DNA of 64,000 nt, taken from contig JAFZQZ010000104.1 in NCBI GenBank assembly GCA_017620135.1, positions 1 to 64,000 of the forward strand, in the 5' to 3' direction. The stretch comes from Bacillota bacterium. GTDB taxonomy: Bacteria > Bacillota > Clostridia > Lachnospirales > Bianqueaceae. Both the position numbers and the translations under genes were made by a program. Shown here one piece after another: positions 43,428 to 54,365 of the stretch (positions are counted from its first letter, which is position 1; each line of letters opens with the position of its first letter). The notes under the pieces are model-generated. The model saw nothing but the letters and a program-made list of their open reading frames with translations. It searched no databases and was not told the DNA's origin.

Positions 43428-44348
43428 ATGACAATCGCTCTGACCAGACAGGTCTTCGTCCTCTTTTTGATGATGGCTCTGGGCTTTTTGCTCGTAAAAG
43501 TCAAGATCGTCCGTTCTGAAGACAGCAAGCCCATCTCGAACGTTCTTGTATATCTGATCGTGCCGGCCGCTATGATCAACGCGTTTCAGATCGACTATAC
43601 CCCGGAGATCCGGGATGGTTTTCTTCTATCTCTCTGGGTCGGTGTTGCCATTCAGATCGGTATCCTGATCTTTGTCCGGCTGCTGAAAAAGCCGCTTCAC
43701 CTCACCGGTGTCGAGATGACTTCCATCATGTATTCGAATGCCGGCAACCTGGTCATCCCGCTTATCACCGCCGCTATGGGCGAGGAATGGGTCATTTATA
43801 CCAGCACGTACTGCGCGTTCCAGATGATCCTTATCTGGACCTACGGCAATATTCTGATTGAAGAAAAACCCAAAGTCCAATGGAAAAAGATCATCACCAA
43901 TCCGAACGTGATCGCCATTCTCCTTGGCGTTATCCTGTTCCTCACCCGAATCCAACTGCCGCCGCTGATCGGCAGTACGATCAGTGCTTTTTCGGCCTGT
44001 CTTGGTCCCGTGAGCATGATTATGCTGGGTATGCTGCTGGCCTCCGTAGAGTTTAAAAAAGTCTTCTCCCACGCACGCATCTATCTGATCATTGCGCTGA
44101 AGATGGTGATCCTGCCTGCGCTCGTACTGATCGTACTGAAGTTCACACCTCTCTACACGCTTCATCCGGACGGAAAAACGATCCTTCTGATCACGCTGCT
44201 GGCGACCATCACTCCGTCCGCCACCACAGTGGTCCAGATCGCGCAGCTTCACGACAAAACACCGGCCTACGCCAGCGCTATCAATATGGCGACGACTGTC
44301 GTCGCGCTAGTGACCATGCCGCTGATGATCTTCCTGTATTCGCTCTGA
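43428..44348 (+). CDS. AEC-family transporter (auxin efflux/malate permease-like)
   Basis: The 306-residue protein has about ten membrane segments with the family marks NVLVYLIVPAAMINAF, SIMYSNAGNLVIPLI and GPVSMIMLGMLLASVEFKKV. Bacterial members move dicarboxylates such as malate or other organic acids. Start ATG 43428-43430 follows CCGGAGG. It is a single-gene transcript with its own promoter and a terminator behind it. Confidence 0.9.
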   Translation: MTIALTRQVFVLFLMMALGFLLVKVKIVRSEDSKPISNVLVYLIVPAAMINAFQIDYTPEIRDGFLLSLWVGVAIQIGILIFVRLLKKPLHLTGVEMTSIMYSNAGNLVIPLITAAMGEEWVIYTSTYCAFQMILIWTYGNILIEEKPKVQWKKIITNPNVIAILLGVILFLTRIQLPPLIGSTISAFSACLGPVSMIMLGMLLASVEFKKVFSHARIYLIIALKMVILPALVLIVLKFTPLYTLHPDGKTILLITLLATITPSATTVVQIAQLHDKTPAYASAINMATTVVALVTMPLMIFLYSL

Positions 44349-44365
44349 TCCATCAGATAGAATTT

Positions 44366-44401
44366 AAAACCGCCGATAGCAGATTTGCCATCGACGGTTT
44401 T
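44366..44401. terminator. Bidirectional terminator between the AEC gene and pyrI
   Basis: A 16-position stem with two mismatches (44366-44381 with 44386-44401) is followed by T-runs on the plus strand and preceded by A-rich sequence for the minus strand. It separates the convergent AEC gene and the pyrimidine operon. Confidence 0.85.
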
Positions 44402-44429
44402 TTGTTTTTTTCGCAACTCGTCTGTCACA

Positions 44430-44849
44430 TTATTCCGCCTTCGTCTCACAATAGACGCAGCGGTAGATACTGCGGTCTCCGCTTCCGTAGCGGCGGAAGA
44501 TGTGTCTCAGTTCCTGCTCGGTGGAGGTGATGCAGCGGGGATTCTTACAGCGAATGACGTCCGTCAGAAACTCCGGCTGGCCGATCGTACGCTTTTCGAC
44601 GAGCACGCCGTCGCGGATGATGTTCGCGGTGGCGCCGGGATCGACATAGCCGATCACATCCAGGTTCACATTTAAATCGGCGTCGATCTTGATGATGTCT
44701 TTCTTGCCCATCTTGTTGCTGTGGACATTGCGGATCATCGCGACGGACAGATCCGTCTGGTCCAGGCCCAGCAGAGAATAGAGTTTCATGCCTTTACCGG
44801 CGCTGATGTGGTCGATCACGATGCCGTTCTGAATCGAATCTATATTCAT
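44430..44849 (-). CDS. pyrI: Aspartate carbamoyltransferase regulatory chain
   Basis: The 139-residue protein has the allosteric domain (GIVIDHISAGKGMKLYSLLG) that binds nucleotides. The C-terminal zinc domain has two CxxC-type pairs, CKNPRC and CVYC, which contacts the PyrB trimer. It is the last gene of the pyr operon, 13 bp after pyrB. Its presence indicates allosteric control of this ATCase, unlike Bacillus. Confidence 0.96.
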   Translation of the reverse strand: MNIDSIQNGIVIDHISAGKGMKLYSLLGLDQTDLSVAMIRNVHSNKMGKKDIIKIDADLNVNLDVIGYVDPGATANIIRDGVLVEKRTIGQPEFLTDVIRCKNPRCITSTEQELRHIFRRYGSGDRSIYRCVYCETKAE

Positions 44850-44862
44850 CGGTTTCTCCTCC

Positions 44863-45789
44863 TTAAGCCTTTTCTACGCGGATGCCCAGCATTTTCAGGA
44901 TCAGAGCCATGCGCATATATTTGCCGTTCAGGACCTGCTTGAAGTACGCGGCACGCGGATCGTCGTCCACAGCTACGCTGATCTCGTTGACACGAGGCAG
45001 CGGATGCATGACGATCATGTTCTCCGGTGCGCCTTTCATCTTGTCCTTGGTCAGGATATAGCTGTCCTTCAGACGCAGGTAGTCTTCTTCGTTGAAGAAA
45101 CGCTCGCGCTGGACACGGGTCATATACAGGATATCGAGCTTCGGCAGCGCCTTCTCAAGATCTGTCGTCTGTTCATAGGGGATATGTTTGGCCTTCAGGT
45201 GTTCCTGCTTCACGTAACTCGGCAGCTTCAGTTCTTCCGGGGAGATCAGGATGAACTTGTTGCCGGGATAGCGGGACATGGCGCCGACCAGCGAATGGAC
45301 CGTACGCCCGAATTTCAGGTCGCCGCAGACGCCGATCGTCAGGTTATCGAAACGGCCTTTTTCACGGTAGATCGTGAGAAGATCCGCCATGGTCTGCGTG
45401 GGATGGCAATGACCGCCGTCACCGGCATTGATGACCGGGATAGAAGCATTAGTCGCCGCGACTAGGGCCGCGCCTTCCTTCGGATGCCGCATGGCGATGA
45501 TATCCGCGTAGCAGCTGATCGTCTTGGCGGTGTCCGCAACGCTTTCGCCCTTCGCCGCGCTGGAGGACGCCGCGCTGGACATGGAAATGACATGGCCGCC
45601 GAGTTCATACATGGCCGCCTCGAAGCTCATCCTCGTACGGGTCGAAGGTTCGAAGAACAGCGTCGCGAGCTTCTTGTGGTCGCAGGCGTGCGCATACTTG
45701 TCCGGATCCGCGATGATGTCCTGCGCGGTGGCGATGAGCTCCATGATCTCTTCTGTGGAAAGGTCCAGGATATCGATGACTGCTTTCAT
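44863..45789 (-). CDS. pyrB: Aspartate carbamoyltransferase catalytic chain
   Basis: PyrB joins carbamoyl phosphate and aspartate in the second step of UMP synthesis. The 308-residue chain has the carbamoyl phosphate site [15 protein letters not shown], the [11 protein letters not shown] segment and HPLPRVNEI near the end. I chose ATG 45787-45789, overlapping the pyrE stop (ATGA), with GGAGG 9 nt upstream. Confidence 0.97.
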   Translation of the reverse strand: MKAVIDILDLSTEEIMELIATAQDIIADPDKYAHACDHKKLATLFFEPSTRTRMSFEAAMYELGGHVISMSSAASSSAAKGESVADTAKTISCYADIIAMRHPKEGAALVAATNASIPVINAGDGGHCHPTQTMADLLTIYREKGRFDNLTIGVCGDLKFGRTVHSLVGAMSRYPGNKFILISPEELKLPSYVKQEHLKAKHIPYEQTTDLEKALPKLDILYMTRVQRERFFNEEDYLRLKDSYILTKDKMKGAPENMIVMHPLPRVNEISVAVDDDPRAAYFKQVLNGKYMRMALILKMLGIRVEKA

Positions 45790-46445
45790 GCCTTTGTGCC
45801 TCCTTTGATCCATGATTCATCGGACGGATCTTTCCGTAACGCGATCAGCCGGACGATATCTTCTTCCCGGATATAGCCGGTCTGGGCCGCCACTTTCGCG
45901 ATACAGTCAAAGTCCGTGAGGGAATAATTCGTGACATTCGCCGCTTCGAGACGGTCGATGCCCTTCTGCATCCCGTAAGTGAAGATCGAAACGATGCCAA
46001 GTACTTCCGCCCCGGCCTCCCGAAGGACGTCCACGACTTCCAGTACACTGCCGCCGGTGGAGATCAGATCTTCCACGACGACTACTTTCTGTCCTTTTTC
46101 CAGTCTGCCTTCGATCTGGTTCTTCCTTCCGTGATCCTTGCTGCCGGAACGGACATATCCCATGGGAAGTCCCATCAGATGAGCGCTGATCGCGGCATGC
46201 GCGATCCCGGCCGTGGAAGTGCCCATCAGCACCTGTGCCTCCGGATAGTACCGGCGGATCAGGGAGACCAGTCCCTCTTCCACATCTGTCCGTACAGCCG
46301 GATCTGACAAAGTCAGCCGGTTGTCGCAGTAGACCGGGCTTTTGATCCCGCTGGCCCAGGTGAAGGGCTCGTCCGGTGAAAAGAATACCGCTTTGATCTC
46401 CAGCAGGTCCATCGCGATCTGAATCTTCAATCCTTCTCTGTCCAT
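45786..46445 (-). CDS. pyrE: Orotate phosphoribosyltransferase
   Basis: PyrE adds ribose phosphate to orotate. The 219-residue protein has [16 protein letters not shown], the mobile loop segment [11 protein letters not shown] and the PRPP motif [13 protein letters not shown]. Start ATG 46443-46445 follows TGGAGG; a longer frame to 46553 overlaps pyrF and is rejected. It lies 4 bp after pyrF. Confidence 0.96.
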   Translation of the reverse strand: MDREGLKIQIAMDLLEIKAVFFSPDEPFTWASGIKSPVYCDNRLTLSDPAVRTDVEEGLVSLIRRYYPEAQVLMGTSTAGIAHAAISAHLMGLPMGYVRSGSKDHGRKNQIEGRLEKGQKVVVVEDLISTGGSVLEVVDVLREAGAEVLGIVSIFTYGMQKGIDRLEAANVTNYSLTDFDCIAKVAAQTGYIREEDIVRLIALRKDPSDESWIKGGTKA

Positions 46446-46449
46446 TTTC

Positions 46450-47175
46450 TTATTCCTCCACGAAATCTCCGCGATCTTCCGCAAGGAAATCGCGTATGCA
46501 TCGCCGGTAAGCGCTGACCGGATCGGCGGCCGCCGTGATGGGCCGTCCGACAACGATATAGTCGGATCCGATCTTTCCGGCCTGCTTGGGTGTCATGACA
46601 CGTTTCTGATCATCTTTGGTCCCGTCCGCGAAGCGTACGCCCGGTGTCACGGTGATGAAGTCCTGTCCGCAGGTCTCATGGACTTTTCCTGCTTCCAGCG
46701 GGGAGCAGACGATCCCGTCCAGTCCGGCCTCTTTCGCGTTCTTCGCGTAATGCATGACCACTTCATCGATTGGCGCGTGGATCATCAGATCCTCTTCCAG
46801 CGCCTGCTGATCCGTGGACGTCAGCTGCGTGACAGCGATGAGCAGCGGTCTGGTCCCGTCCGGCCTGGTCAGGCCCTCGAGAGCGGCTTTCATCATCGCT
46901 TTCGTTCCGGCAGCGTGGACGTTTACGATATCGATATCCAGCGAGGACAGGACCGCCATGGCCTTTTTCACCTGATTCGGAATATCGTGCAGCTTCAGAT
47001 CCAGAAAGATCTTATGTCCACGGGCTTTGATCGCCCGGACGATCCGGGGACCTTCCGCATAAAAGAGTTCCATACCGATCTTCACGAACGGCTTTTCATC
47101 TGTAAACAGGTCCAGAAACCGCATGGTTTCTTCCGCACCCGCGAAATCGCAGGCAATGATCACATCTTTTGCCAT
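46450..47175 (-). CDS. pyrF: Orotidine 5'-phosphate decarboxylase
   Basis: PyrF makes UMP from OMP. The 241-residue protein has the catalytic motif DLKLHDIPNQV of the short (group I) type, VNVHAAGTKAMM and TVTPGVRF. Start ATG 47173-47175 follows GGAGGAG. Two hairpins lie in the 65 bp between pyrD and this gene. Confidence 0.96.
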   Translation of the reverse strand: MAKDVIIACDFAGAEETMRFLDLFTDEKPFVKIGMELFYAEGPRIVRAIKARGHKIFLDLKLHDIPNQVKKAMAVLSSLDIDIVNVHAAGTKAMMKAALEGLTRPDGTRPLLIAVTQLTSTDQQALEEDLMIHAPIDEVVMHYAKNAKEAGLDGIVCSPLEAGKVHETCGQDFITVTPGVRFADGTKDDQKRVMTPKQAGKIGSDYIVVGRPITAAADPVSAYRRCIRDFLAEDRGDFVEE

Positions 47176-47198
47176 ATTCTCCTCCTAGTATTGCTTGG

Positions 47199-48898
<1,700 letters not shown>

Positions 48899-48907
48899 CT
48901 TTATTCC

Positions 48908-51900
48908 TTATGCGTCGATCGTGGAGATCGTGAGGGTGGTCTCTTCCAGTACATCCAGGAGTACGCGCACGGTGTCGAGGGCCGTGAAGATCGTCACGTT
49001 ATTCTCGGTCGCGAGCGAACGCATCTTCGCGCCGTCGCTGGCGCTGGACATGTTGCCCGGATCCCTCGTGTTGATGACATAAGCCAGGTGTCCCTGACGG
49101 ATCGCTTCGGGGATCTCGTCGCTCCCCTCACTGATCTTGTGGAGGATATGCGTGCGGATGCCGTGTTCCTTGAGGAACTTCGCGGTGCCGGGCGTTGCCT
49201 GGATATTGAAGCCAAGGTTATAGAAGCGGCGGATCAGCGGCAGAGCTTCTTCGCGGTCGCCACGAGCGACGGTCACGAAAACCGTACCGTAGTTTCGAAG
49301 TCTAAGCCCGGCTGCCTGCAGTGCCTTGTACAGCGCGCGGTTCAGCTTGTCGTCATAGCCGATCGCTTCGCCGGTGGATTTCATTTCCGGAGAAAGGTAT
49401 GCGTCGAGGCCTTTGATCTTATTGAAGGAAAAGACCGGAACCTTCACGTAGTAACGTTTCTTCTCATCAGGATACAGGCCGAAGATGCCCTGCTCCTTCA
49501 GGCTCTTTCCCAGGATGACCTCGGTCGCGATGTCCGCCAGCGAATAGCCGGTCGCCTTGGAAAGGAACGGCACAGTCCGGGAGGAACGCGGGTTGACCTC
49601 GATGATATATACATTTTCCTTCGGATCGACGATGAACTGAATGTTGTAAAGGCCGATGATCCCGATCCCCAAGCCCAGCTTTTTCGCGTAGGAAAGGATC
49701 ATGCCTTTGACCTTGTCCGAAACGCTGAAAGTCGGATAAACGCTGATCGAGTCGCCGCTGTGCACGCCGGTCCGCTCGACGAGTTCCATGATGCCCGGGA
49801 CGAATACGTCCACGCCGTCGCAGATCGCGTCAACTTCCAGCTCCTTGCCGCGGATATAGTGGTCGACCAGGACTGGCTTATCCTCACTGATCTCGACGGC
49901 GGTCTTCAGATATTCCCTCAGCTGCTGCTCGTTCGCGACGATCTGCATCGCGCGGCCGCCCAGCACGAAGGAAGGTCTGACCAGTACCGGATAACCGATC
50001 TTTTCCGCGACCTTCACGCCCTCTTCGATATCGGTGATGGCTTCGCCCTGAGGCTGCGGAATGCCGAGATCTATCAGGATCTTTTCGAAGCTGTCCCTGT
50101 TTTCCGCGCGTTCGATGGCCGCGCAGTCTGTGCCGATCAACCGGACGCCGCGCTCCATGAGCGGCTCGGCCAGGTTGATGGCGGTCTGTCCGCCCAGAGA
50201 ACAGATGACGCCTTCCGGCTGTTCGAAATGAATGATCTCCATGACGTCTTCGACAGTCAGCGGTTCAAAGTACAGTTTGTCCGCGGTGGTATAGTCCGTG
50301 GAAACGGTCTCCGGATTATTATTGATGATGATGGCTTCATAGCCGCAGCGTTTGATCGTCTGGACCGCGTGGACGGAAGAATAGTCAAACTCCACGCCCT
50401 GGCCGATCCGGATAGGGCCGGCTCCGAGAACGATCACTTTCTTTTTATCCGTCAGACGGGATTCGTTCTTTCCCGTATAGGAAGAATAGAGATACGCGAT
50501 ATATTTACCGGTATGCAGGGTATCTACCATACGGAAGATCGGATGGATGTTTTCCTCCTGCCTTCTGGCATAGATATCCAGCTCGTTGGTGCCCCACAGA
50601 TGGGCGATTGCCTTGTCGGAAAAGCCCATGATCTTGGCTTCCCGAAGGACGCTTGTTCCGGCAGGCGTCCGGTTGATCGGCGCCAGCTGTTTCAGCTTAT
50701 TCTCCATTTCTACGATCTTCAGAAAGCTTTCCAGGAAGAGCGGCGTGATCTCGGTCAGCTCAAAGATCTTCTGAACGCTTTCGCCGCGTCGCAGCATTTC
50801 AAAGATCGCGAAGACGCCGTCCGCGTGGAATTCACCGACATAGTTTTCCAGTTCCTGCGTTTCGAAACTGTCAAATTTCGGCAGATGGAAGTGACAGACG
50901 CCGGTCTCCAGAGAACGAACGGATTTCAGGAAGCACTCCTCCAGGGTGGATCCGATGCCCATGACTTCACCGGTCGCCTTCATCTGGGTACCGAGAAGAT
51001 TCGGCGCCAGCGGGAATTTGTCGAAGGCGAAGCGCGGGAACTTCGCGACAAGATAGTCCAGGGACGGCTCGATCGCGGCCGTTCCGCCGGCTACCGGGAT
51101 CTCTTCCAGTGCCATGCCCATGGCGATCTTAGCGGTCACACGCGCGATCGGATAACCGCTGGCTTTCGATGCCAGAGCGGAGGAACGGGAAACGCGTGGG
51201 TTGACTTCGATCAGGAAATATTCGCTGGAATTCGGATTCAGGGCAAACTGGACATTGCAGCCGCCTTCGATCTTCAGTTCACGGATGATCTTGATGGCGG
51301 AATCATTCAGCATTTTCAGATCGTGCTCATTCAGGGAAAGGATCGGCGCGACGACGATCGAGTCACCGGTATGGACGCCTACCGGGTCGACATTCTCCAT
51401 GCCGCAGATCGTAATGGCATGGTCATTCCCGTCACGCATGACTTCGAATTCGATCTCCTTGTATCCGCGGACGCTCTTTTCGATCAGTACCTGATGGACA
51501 GGGGAAAGCTTGAACGCGTTGATCCCGACCTCTTCCAGTTCCTGTTCGTTATAGGCGAATCCGCCGCCGGTACCGCCCAGGGTAAATGCCGGACGCAGCA
51601 CGACCGGATAGCCGATCCTTTCTGCCGCCTGCTTCGCTTCTTCCAGCGAATAGGTGATCTCGGAAGGAATGACCGGCTCGCCGATGGATTGACACATTTC
51701 CTTGAAAAGCTCACGGTCTTCGGCACGCTCGATGCTCGAGCTGCTGGTTCCCAGAAGCTCGACGCCGCATTCTTTCAGAACGCCTTTCTTCTCCAGCTGC
51801 ATGGCCAGGTTGAGACCTGTCTGTCCGCCGATCCCGGGGATGATCGCATCCGGACGCTCATAGCGAAGGATCTTCGCGATATATTCCAGGGTCAGAGGTT

Positions 51901-52099
51901 CCATGTAGACCTTATCCGCGATAGAAGTGTCGGTCATGATGGTCGCCGGATTCGAGTTGCACAGGATGACCTGGTAACCTTCTTCCTTCAGCGCGAGGCA
52001 CGCCTGTGTGCCCGCGTAGTCAAATTCCGCCGCCTGTCCGATACCGATCGGGCCGGAGCCGATGATCAGTACTTTCTGAATATCTGTTCTTTTTGCCAT
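48908..52099 (-). CDS. carB: Carbamoyl-phosphate synthase large subunit
   Basis: The 1063-residue protein contains two homologous ATP-grasp halves (IIGSGPIGIGQAAEFDYAG and VLGAGPIRIGQGVEFDYSS) and a C-terminal regulatory domain. It makes carbamoyl phosphate from ammonia, bicarbonate and ATP; the ammonia comes from the CarA subunit. No carA lies before or after it in this operon or anywhere in the window. Start ATG 52097-52099 follows AAAGGC; a longer frame to 52177 overlaps pyrC. Confidence 0.97.
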   Translation of the reverse strand: MAKRTDIQKVLIIGSGPIGIGQAAEFDYAGTQACLALKEEGYQVILCNSNPATIMTDTSIADKVYMEPLTLEYIAKILRYERPDAIIPGIGGQTGLNLAMQLEKKGVLKECGVELLGTSSSSIERAEDRELFKEMCQSIGEPVIPSEITYSLEEAKQAAERIGYPVVLRPAFTLGGTGGGFAYNEQELEEVGINAFKLSPVHQVLIEKSVRGYKEIEFEVMRDGNDHAITICGMENVDPVGVHTGDSIVVAPILSLNEHDLKMLNDSAIKIIRELKIEGGCNVQFALNPNSSEYFLIEVNPRVSRSSALASKASGYPIARVTAKIAMGMALEEIPVAGGTAAIEPSLDYLVAKFPRFAFDKFPLAPNLLGTQMKATGEVMGIGSTLEECFLKSVRSLETGVCHFHLPKFDSFETQELENYVGEFHADGVFAIFEMLRRGESVQKIFELTEITPLFLESFLKIVEMENKLKQLAPINRTPAGTSVLREAKIMGFSDKAIAHLWGTNELDIYARRQEENIHPIFRMVDTLHTGKYIAYLYSSYTGKNESRLTDKKKVIVLGAGPIRIGQGVEFDYSSVHAVQTIKRCGYEAIIINNNPETVSTDYTTADKLYFEPLTVEDVMEIIHFEQPEGVICSLGGQTAINLAEPLMERGVRLIGTDCAAIERAENRDSFEKILIDLGIPQPQGEAITDIEEGVKVAEKIGYPVLVRPSFVLGGRAMQIVANEQQLREYLKTAVEISEDKPVLVDHYIRGKELEVDAICDGVDVFVPGIMELVERTGVHSGDSISVYPTFSVSDKVKGMILSYAKKLGLGIGIIGLYNIQFIVDPKENVYIIEVNPRSSRTVPFLSKATGYSLADIATEVILGKSLKEQGIFGLYPDEKKRYYVKVPVFSFNKIKGLDAYLSPEMKSTGEAIGYDDKLNRALYKALQAAGLRLRNYGTVFVTVARGDREEALPLIRRFYNLGFNIQATPGTAKFLKEHGIRTHILHKISEGSDEIPEAIRQGHLAYVINTRDPGNMSSASDGAKMRSLATENNVTIFTALDTVRVLLDVLEETTLTISTIDA

Positions 52100-52113
52100 T
52101 TTAATTGCCTTTC

Positions 52114-53271
52114 TTATTCTTCCCAGACAGTTTTTCCGCCGCAGACGGTCTTGACACAGCGGCCGAAGACTTTCCATCCTTCAAAGGGAGTCGCCTTGCC
52201 CATGGAAAGGAATTCTTCCGGTTTGATTTCATATTCCCGCGACAGGTCCCATGTACAGGATTCTCCGCCCTGAAGCGGGATCCCGAACCGTTCTCTCGGA
52301 CGTTTGATCAGCCTGTCCAGGATGATCTCCATAGGGACGATACCCGGCTTCACCAAATAGGTATAAAGCAGCGGGAACGCTGTTTCGATCCCTACGATGC
52401 CAAACGCGCTTTTCTCGAGTCCTTTTGCCTTTTCTTCCGCGCTGTGCGGTGCGTGATCAGTCGCGATACAATCAATGGTTCCGTCCAGCAGTCCCTCGAT
52501 CAGCGCTTCCCGGTCCTGCCTTGCGCGGATGGGCGGGTTCATCTTGAACCGGCCCGCCTCCTGCAGATCTTCGTCACAAAGAAGCAGATAATGCGGAGCC
52601 GTCTCACAGGTGACGTTGACGCCGTCCTTCTTCGCCTGGCGGATGATCTCCACGCTCTCTTTGCAGGAGATGTGACAGACATGGTAAGCACAGCCGGTCT
52701 CCTTCGCGAGCTTAACGTCCCTTGCGATGGGACCCCACTCGCTTTCGGAGCAGATCCCCCGATGAGCGTGAGTCTTCGCATAGATGCCGTCATGGATATA
52801 ACCGCCTCTCAGCAGACTGTTGTCCTCACAGTGCGCGACGATCAGTTTTCCAAGCTTCGCGGCGCGCCGCATGGCTTCCCGCATCATCTCTTCTGACTGC
52901 ACGCCCTTGCCGTCATCGGAAAATGCGATGACGTGCGGTGCGAGCTCTTCCATGGGAACCAGCTTTTCGCCGTTTTCCCCGACCGTGATCGCCGCGTAAG
53001 GATAAACCGCGATCTGCGCGTCTTTCCGGATGATCTCTTCCTCGACTGACAGATGCTCCACACTGTCCGGGACCGGACTTAAGTTAGGCATGGCACAGAC
53101 GCCGGTATAACCGCCTCTGGCCGCCGCTTCCGTTCCGGAAAGGATCGTTTCCTTATACGAAAAACCCGGCTCCCGGAAGTGCACATGCACGTCCAGAAAG
53201 CCGGGAAATGTAACCAAAGGACCGTTCACGGTCATCATCTGCTGATATACAGAATCATCCCTCTGTCCCAT
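52114..53271 (-). CDS. pyrC: Dihydroorotase
   Basis: PyrC cyclises carbamoyl aspartate. The 385-residue protein has FLDVHVHFREPGFSYKET (zinc His pair), VAHCEDNSL, HVCHISCKESVE, CETAPHYL and CIATDHAPHS. Its N-terminus is short: only about 25 residues precede the DVHVH motif, where many homologues have about 55 with a small beta domain. No upstream frame continues, and AAAGGAG precedes ATG 53269-53271, so the short form seems real. It is the first gene of the pyr operon. Confidence 0.95.
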   Translation of the reverse strand: MGQRDDSVYQQMMTVNGPLVTFPGFLDVHVHFREPGFSYKETILSGTEAAARGGYTGVCAMPNLSPVPDSVEHLSVEEEIIRKDAQIAVYPYAAITVGENGEKLVPMEELAPHVIAFSDDGKGVQSEEMMREAMRRAAKLGKLIVAHCEDNSLLRGGYIHDGIYAKTHAHRGICSESEWGPIARDVKLAKETGCAYHVCHISCKESVEIIRQAKKDGVNVTCETAPHYLLLCDEDLQEAGRFKMNPPIRARQDREALIEGLLDGTIDCIATDHAPHSAEEKAKGLEKSAFGIVGIETAFPLLYTYLVKPGIVPMEIILDRLIKRPRERFGIPLQGGESCTWDLSREYEIKPEEFLSMGKATPFEGWKVFGRCVKTVCGGKTVWEE

Positions 53272-53299
53272 GATTTCTCCTTTCGCTATTCCACTTTTT

Positions 53300-53315
53300 C
53301 AGTCTCTCAGGACTG
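53300..53315 (-). promoter_or_regulatory. PyrR-type binding hairpin in the pyr leader
   Basis: The minus-strand leader contains CAGTCCTGAGAGACTG, a 5-bp stem (CAGTC/GACTG) whose loop matches the PyrR-binding loop consensus as I recall it (UCCNGNGAG-type). In Bacillus this element controls a terminator; here no terminator follows, and AAAGGAG and the start of pyrC come about 30 nt later. Translational control by PyrR with uridine nucleotides is the likely mode (inference). No pyrR gene is in the window. Confidence 0.75.
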
Positions 53316-53332
53316 TTTTAAAAGCCTTGAAA

Positions 53333-53361
53333 ATTATCCCATATCGGGGCCTCTTTGTCAA
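53333..53361 (-). promoter_or_regulatory. Promoter of the pyr operon
   Basis: On the minus strand TTGACA (53356-53361) and GATAAT (53333-53338) are 17 bp apart. Transcription should start about 12 nt before the PyrR-type hairpin, giving a leader of about 55 nt. Confidence 0.85.
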
Positions 53362-53379
53362 GGAACAGAATGCCCAAAA

Positions 53380-53404
53380 AAGCCCGGCCATAACGGCCGG
53401 GCTT
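53380..53404 (-). terminator. Terminator of the glycerophosphodiesterase gene
   Basis: A perfect 10-bp GC-rich stem (53380-53389 with 53395-53404) with a 5-nt loop is followed on the minus strand by TTTTTT. It isolates the pyr promoter from the upstream gene. Confidence 0.93.
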
Positions 53405-53418
53405 CGTCCTTCCTGTCT

Positions 53419-54240
53419 TTAGTACCATACCTTCGGAAGATAGTGCTCAAAGATGACCGTATCGCAGCCTTCTTCGTTTGCCTCGGACTTGCTCGTCCAG
53501 CAGACATGCTTGGCGCCAAGCTGGATCGCTGCTTTCACCGTGATCGGAAGATCCGTCACCTCATAAGCGATAAAGTGCGGACGGGACAAGAAGTTCATCA
53601 GACAGTTCCCCATCAGGAAACTGGTGTACGGATTCGCGTCCTTTCCGTAGTGCTCCGGCGGGCAGGCCAGCTGTCCGCGGACGATCTCCGGCGCGTTGAT
53701 CCGGAACCACCGGACGATCCTCGGATCGAAGCTCTCGATACAGTACTCTCCCTCATATCCGGCCAGGATCTGGTAGGTTTTCTCACAGAGTTCCTCATTG
53801 TTCGGACCGGATTTCAGTTCCACGATCAGAGGCGTGCGGCTATCCACCGCTGCCAGTACTTCGGCAAACAGCGGAATGCCCTGTTCGGTGCCAAGAAGTC
53901 TCAGTTCTTCCAGTTCTTCCAGCGTTTTGGAATCTACTCTCGCGTCCACGCCACAGATCCTTTTCAGATCGTCATCATGGAATACAACGACCTGTCCGTC
54001 CTTTGTGAGCTGGACATCGAGTTCGGACCCGTAACCGGCTTCACAGGCCGCGTTAAACGCGGCGATGGAGTTTTCCGGTATCCCTTTTTCCATATCGTGC
54101 AGGCCGCGGTGTGCGATATTCCTTCTCTGGAACGGCGCGTAAAGATCTTCATCCACTCTCTCGGGCATGATCAGAAAAGCTCCGACGCCCGTGACCGCCG
54201 CCGCTGTACCCAATAATCTGCCAAATATATTCTTTCCCAT
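53419..54240 (-). CDS. Glycerophosphodiester phosphodiesterase, membrane-anchored
   Basis: The enzyme splits glycerophosphodiesters into glycerol 3-phosphate and an alcohol. The 273-residue chain starts with a membrane anchor or uncleaved signal (LLGTAAAVTGVGAFLIM), followed by the GDPD motifs RRNIAHRGLHD, PENSIAAFNAACEAGYGSE, LDVQLTKDGQVVVFHDD and LIVELKSG, with the catalytic His residues in AHRG and FHDD. Start ATG 54238-54240 follows CGAGGAG; the longer frame to 54510 overlaps the divergent gene. Confidence 0.93.
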   Translation of the reverse strand: MGKNIFGRLLGTAAAVTGVGAFLIMPERVDEDLYAPFQRRNIAHRGLHDMEKGIPENSIAAFNAACEAGYGSELDVQLTKDGQVVVFHDDDLKRICGVDARVDSKTLEELEELRLLGTEQGIPLFAEVLAAVDSRTPLIVELKSGPNNEELCEKTYQILAGYEGEYCIESFDPRIVRWFRINAPEIVRGQLACPPEHYGKDANPYTSFLMGNCLMNFLSRPHFIAYEVTDLPITVKAAIQLGAKHVCWTSKSEANEEGCDTVIFEHYLPKVWY

Positions 54241-54326
54241 TTCTGTCTCCTCGGTAAACATAGTTTTCGGAGCAAAGTTCCTACAGTATTTTACCATATC
54301 CGGTAGTTTTTTTCCACTGTCTGTGG

Positions 54327-54343
54327 TAGAATGAATCCATTCT
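54327..54343 (+). promoter_or_regulatory. Promoter -10 box with overlapping inverted repeat
   Basis: TAGAAT (54327-54332) preceded by TGG forms an extended -10 box for the gene at 54366; no good -35 is seen. A perfect inverted repeat AGAATG-N4-CATTCT (54328-54343) overlaps it and could be an operator. Confidence 0.5.
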
Positions 54344-54365
54344 GGAACACACAGAAAGGGGAAAT

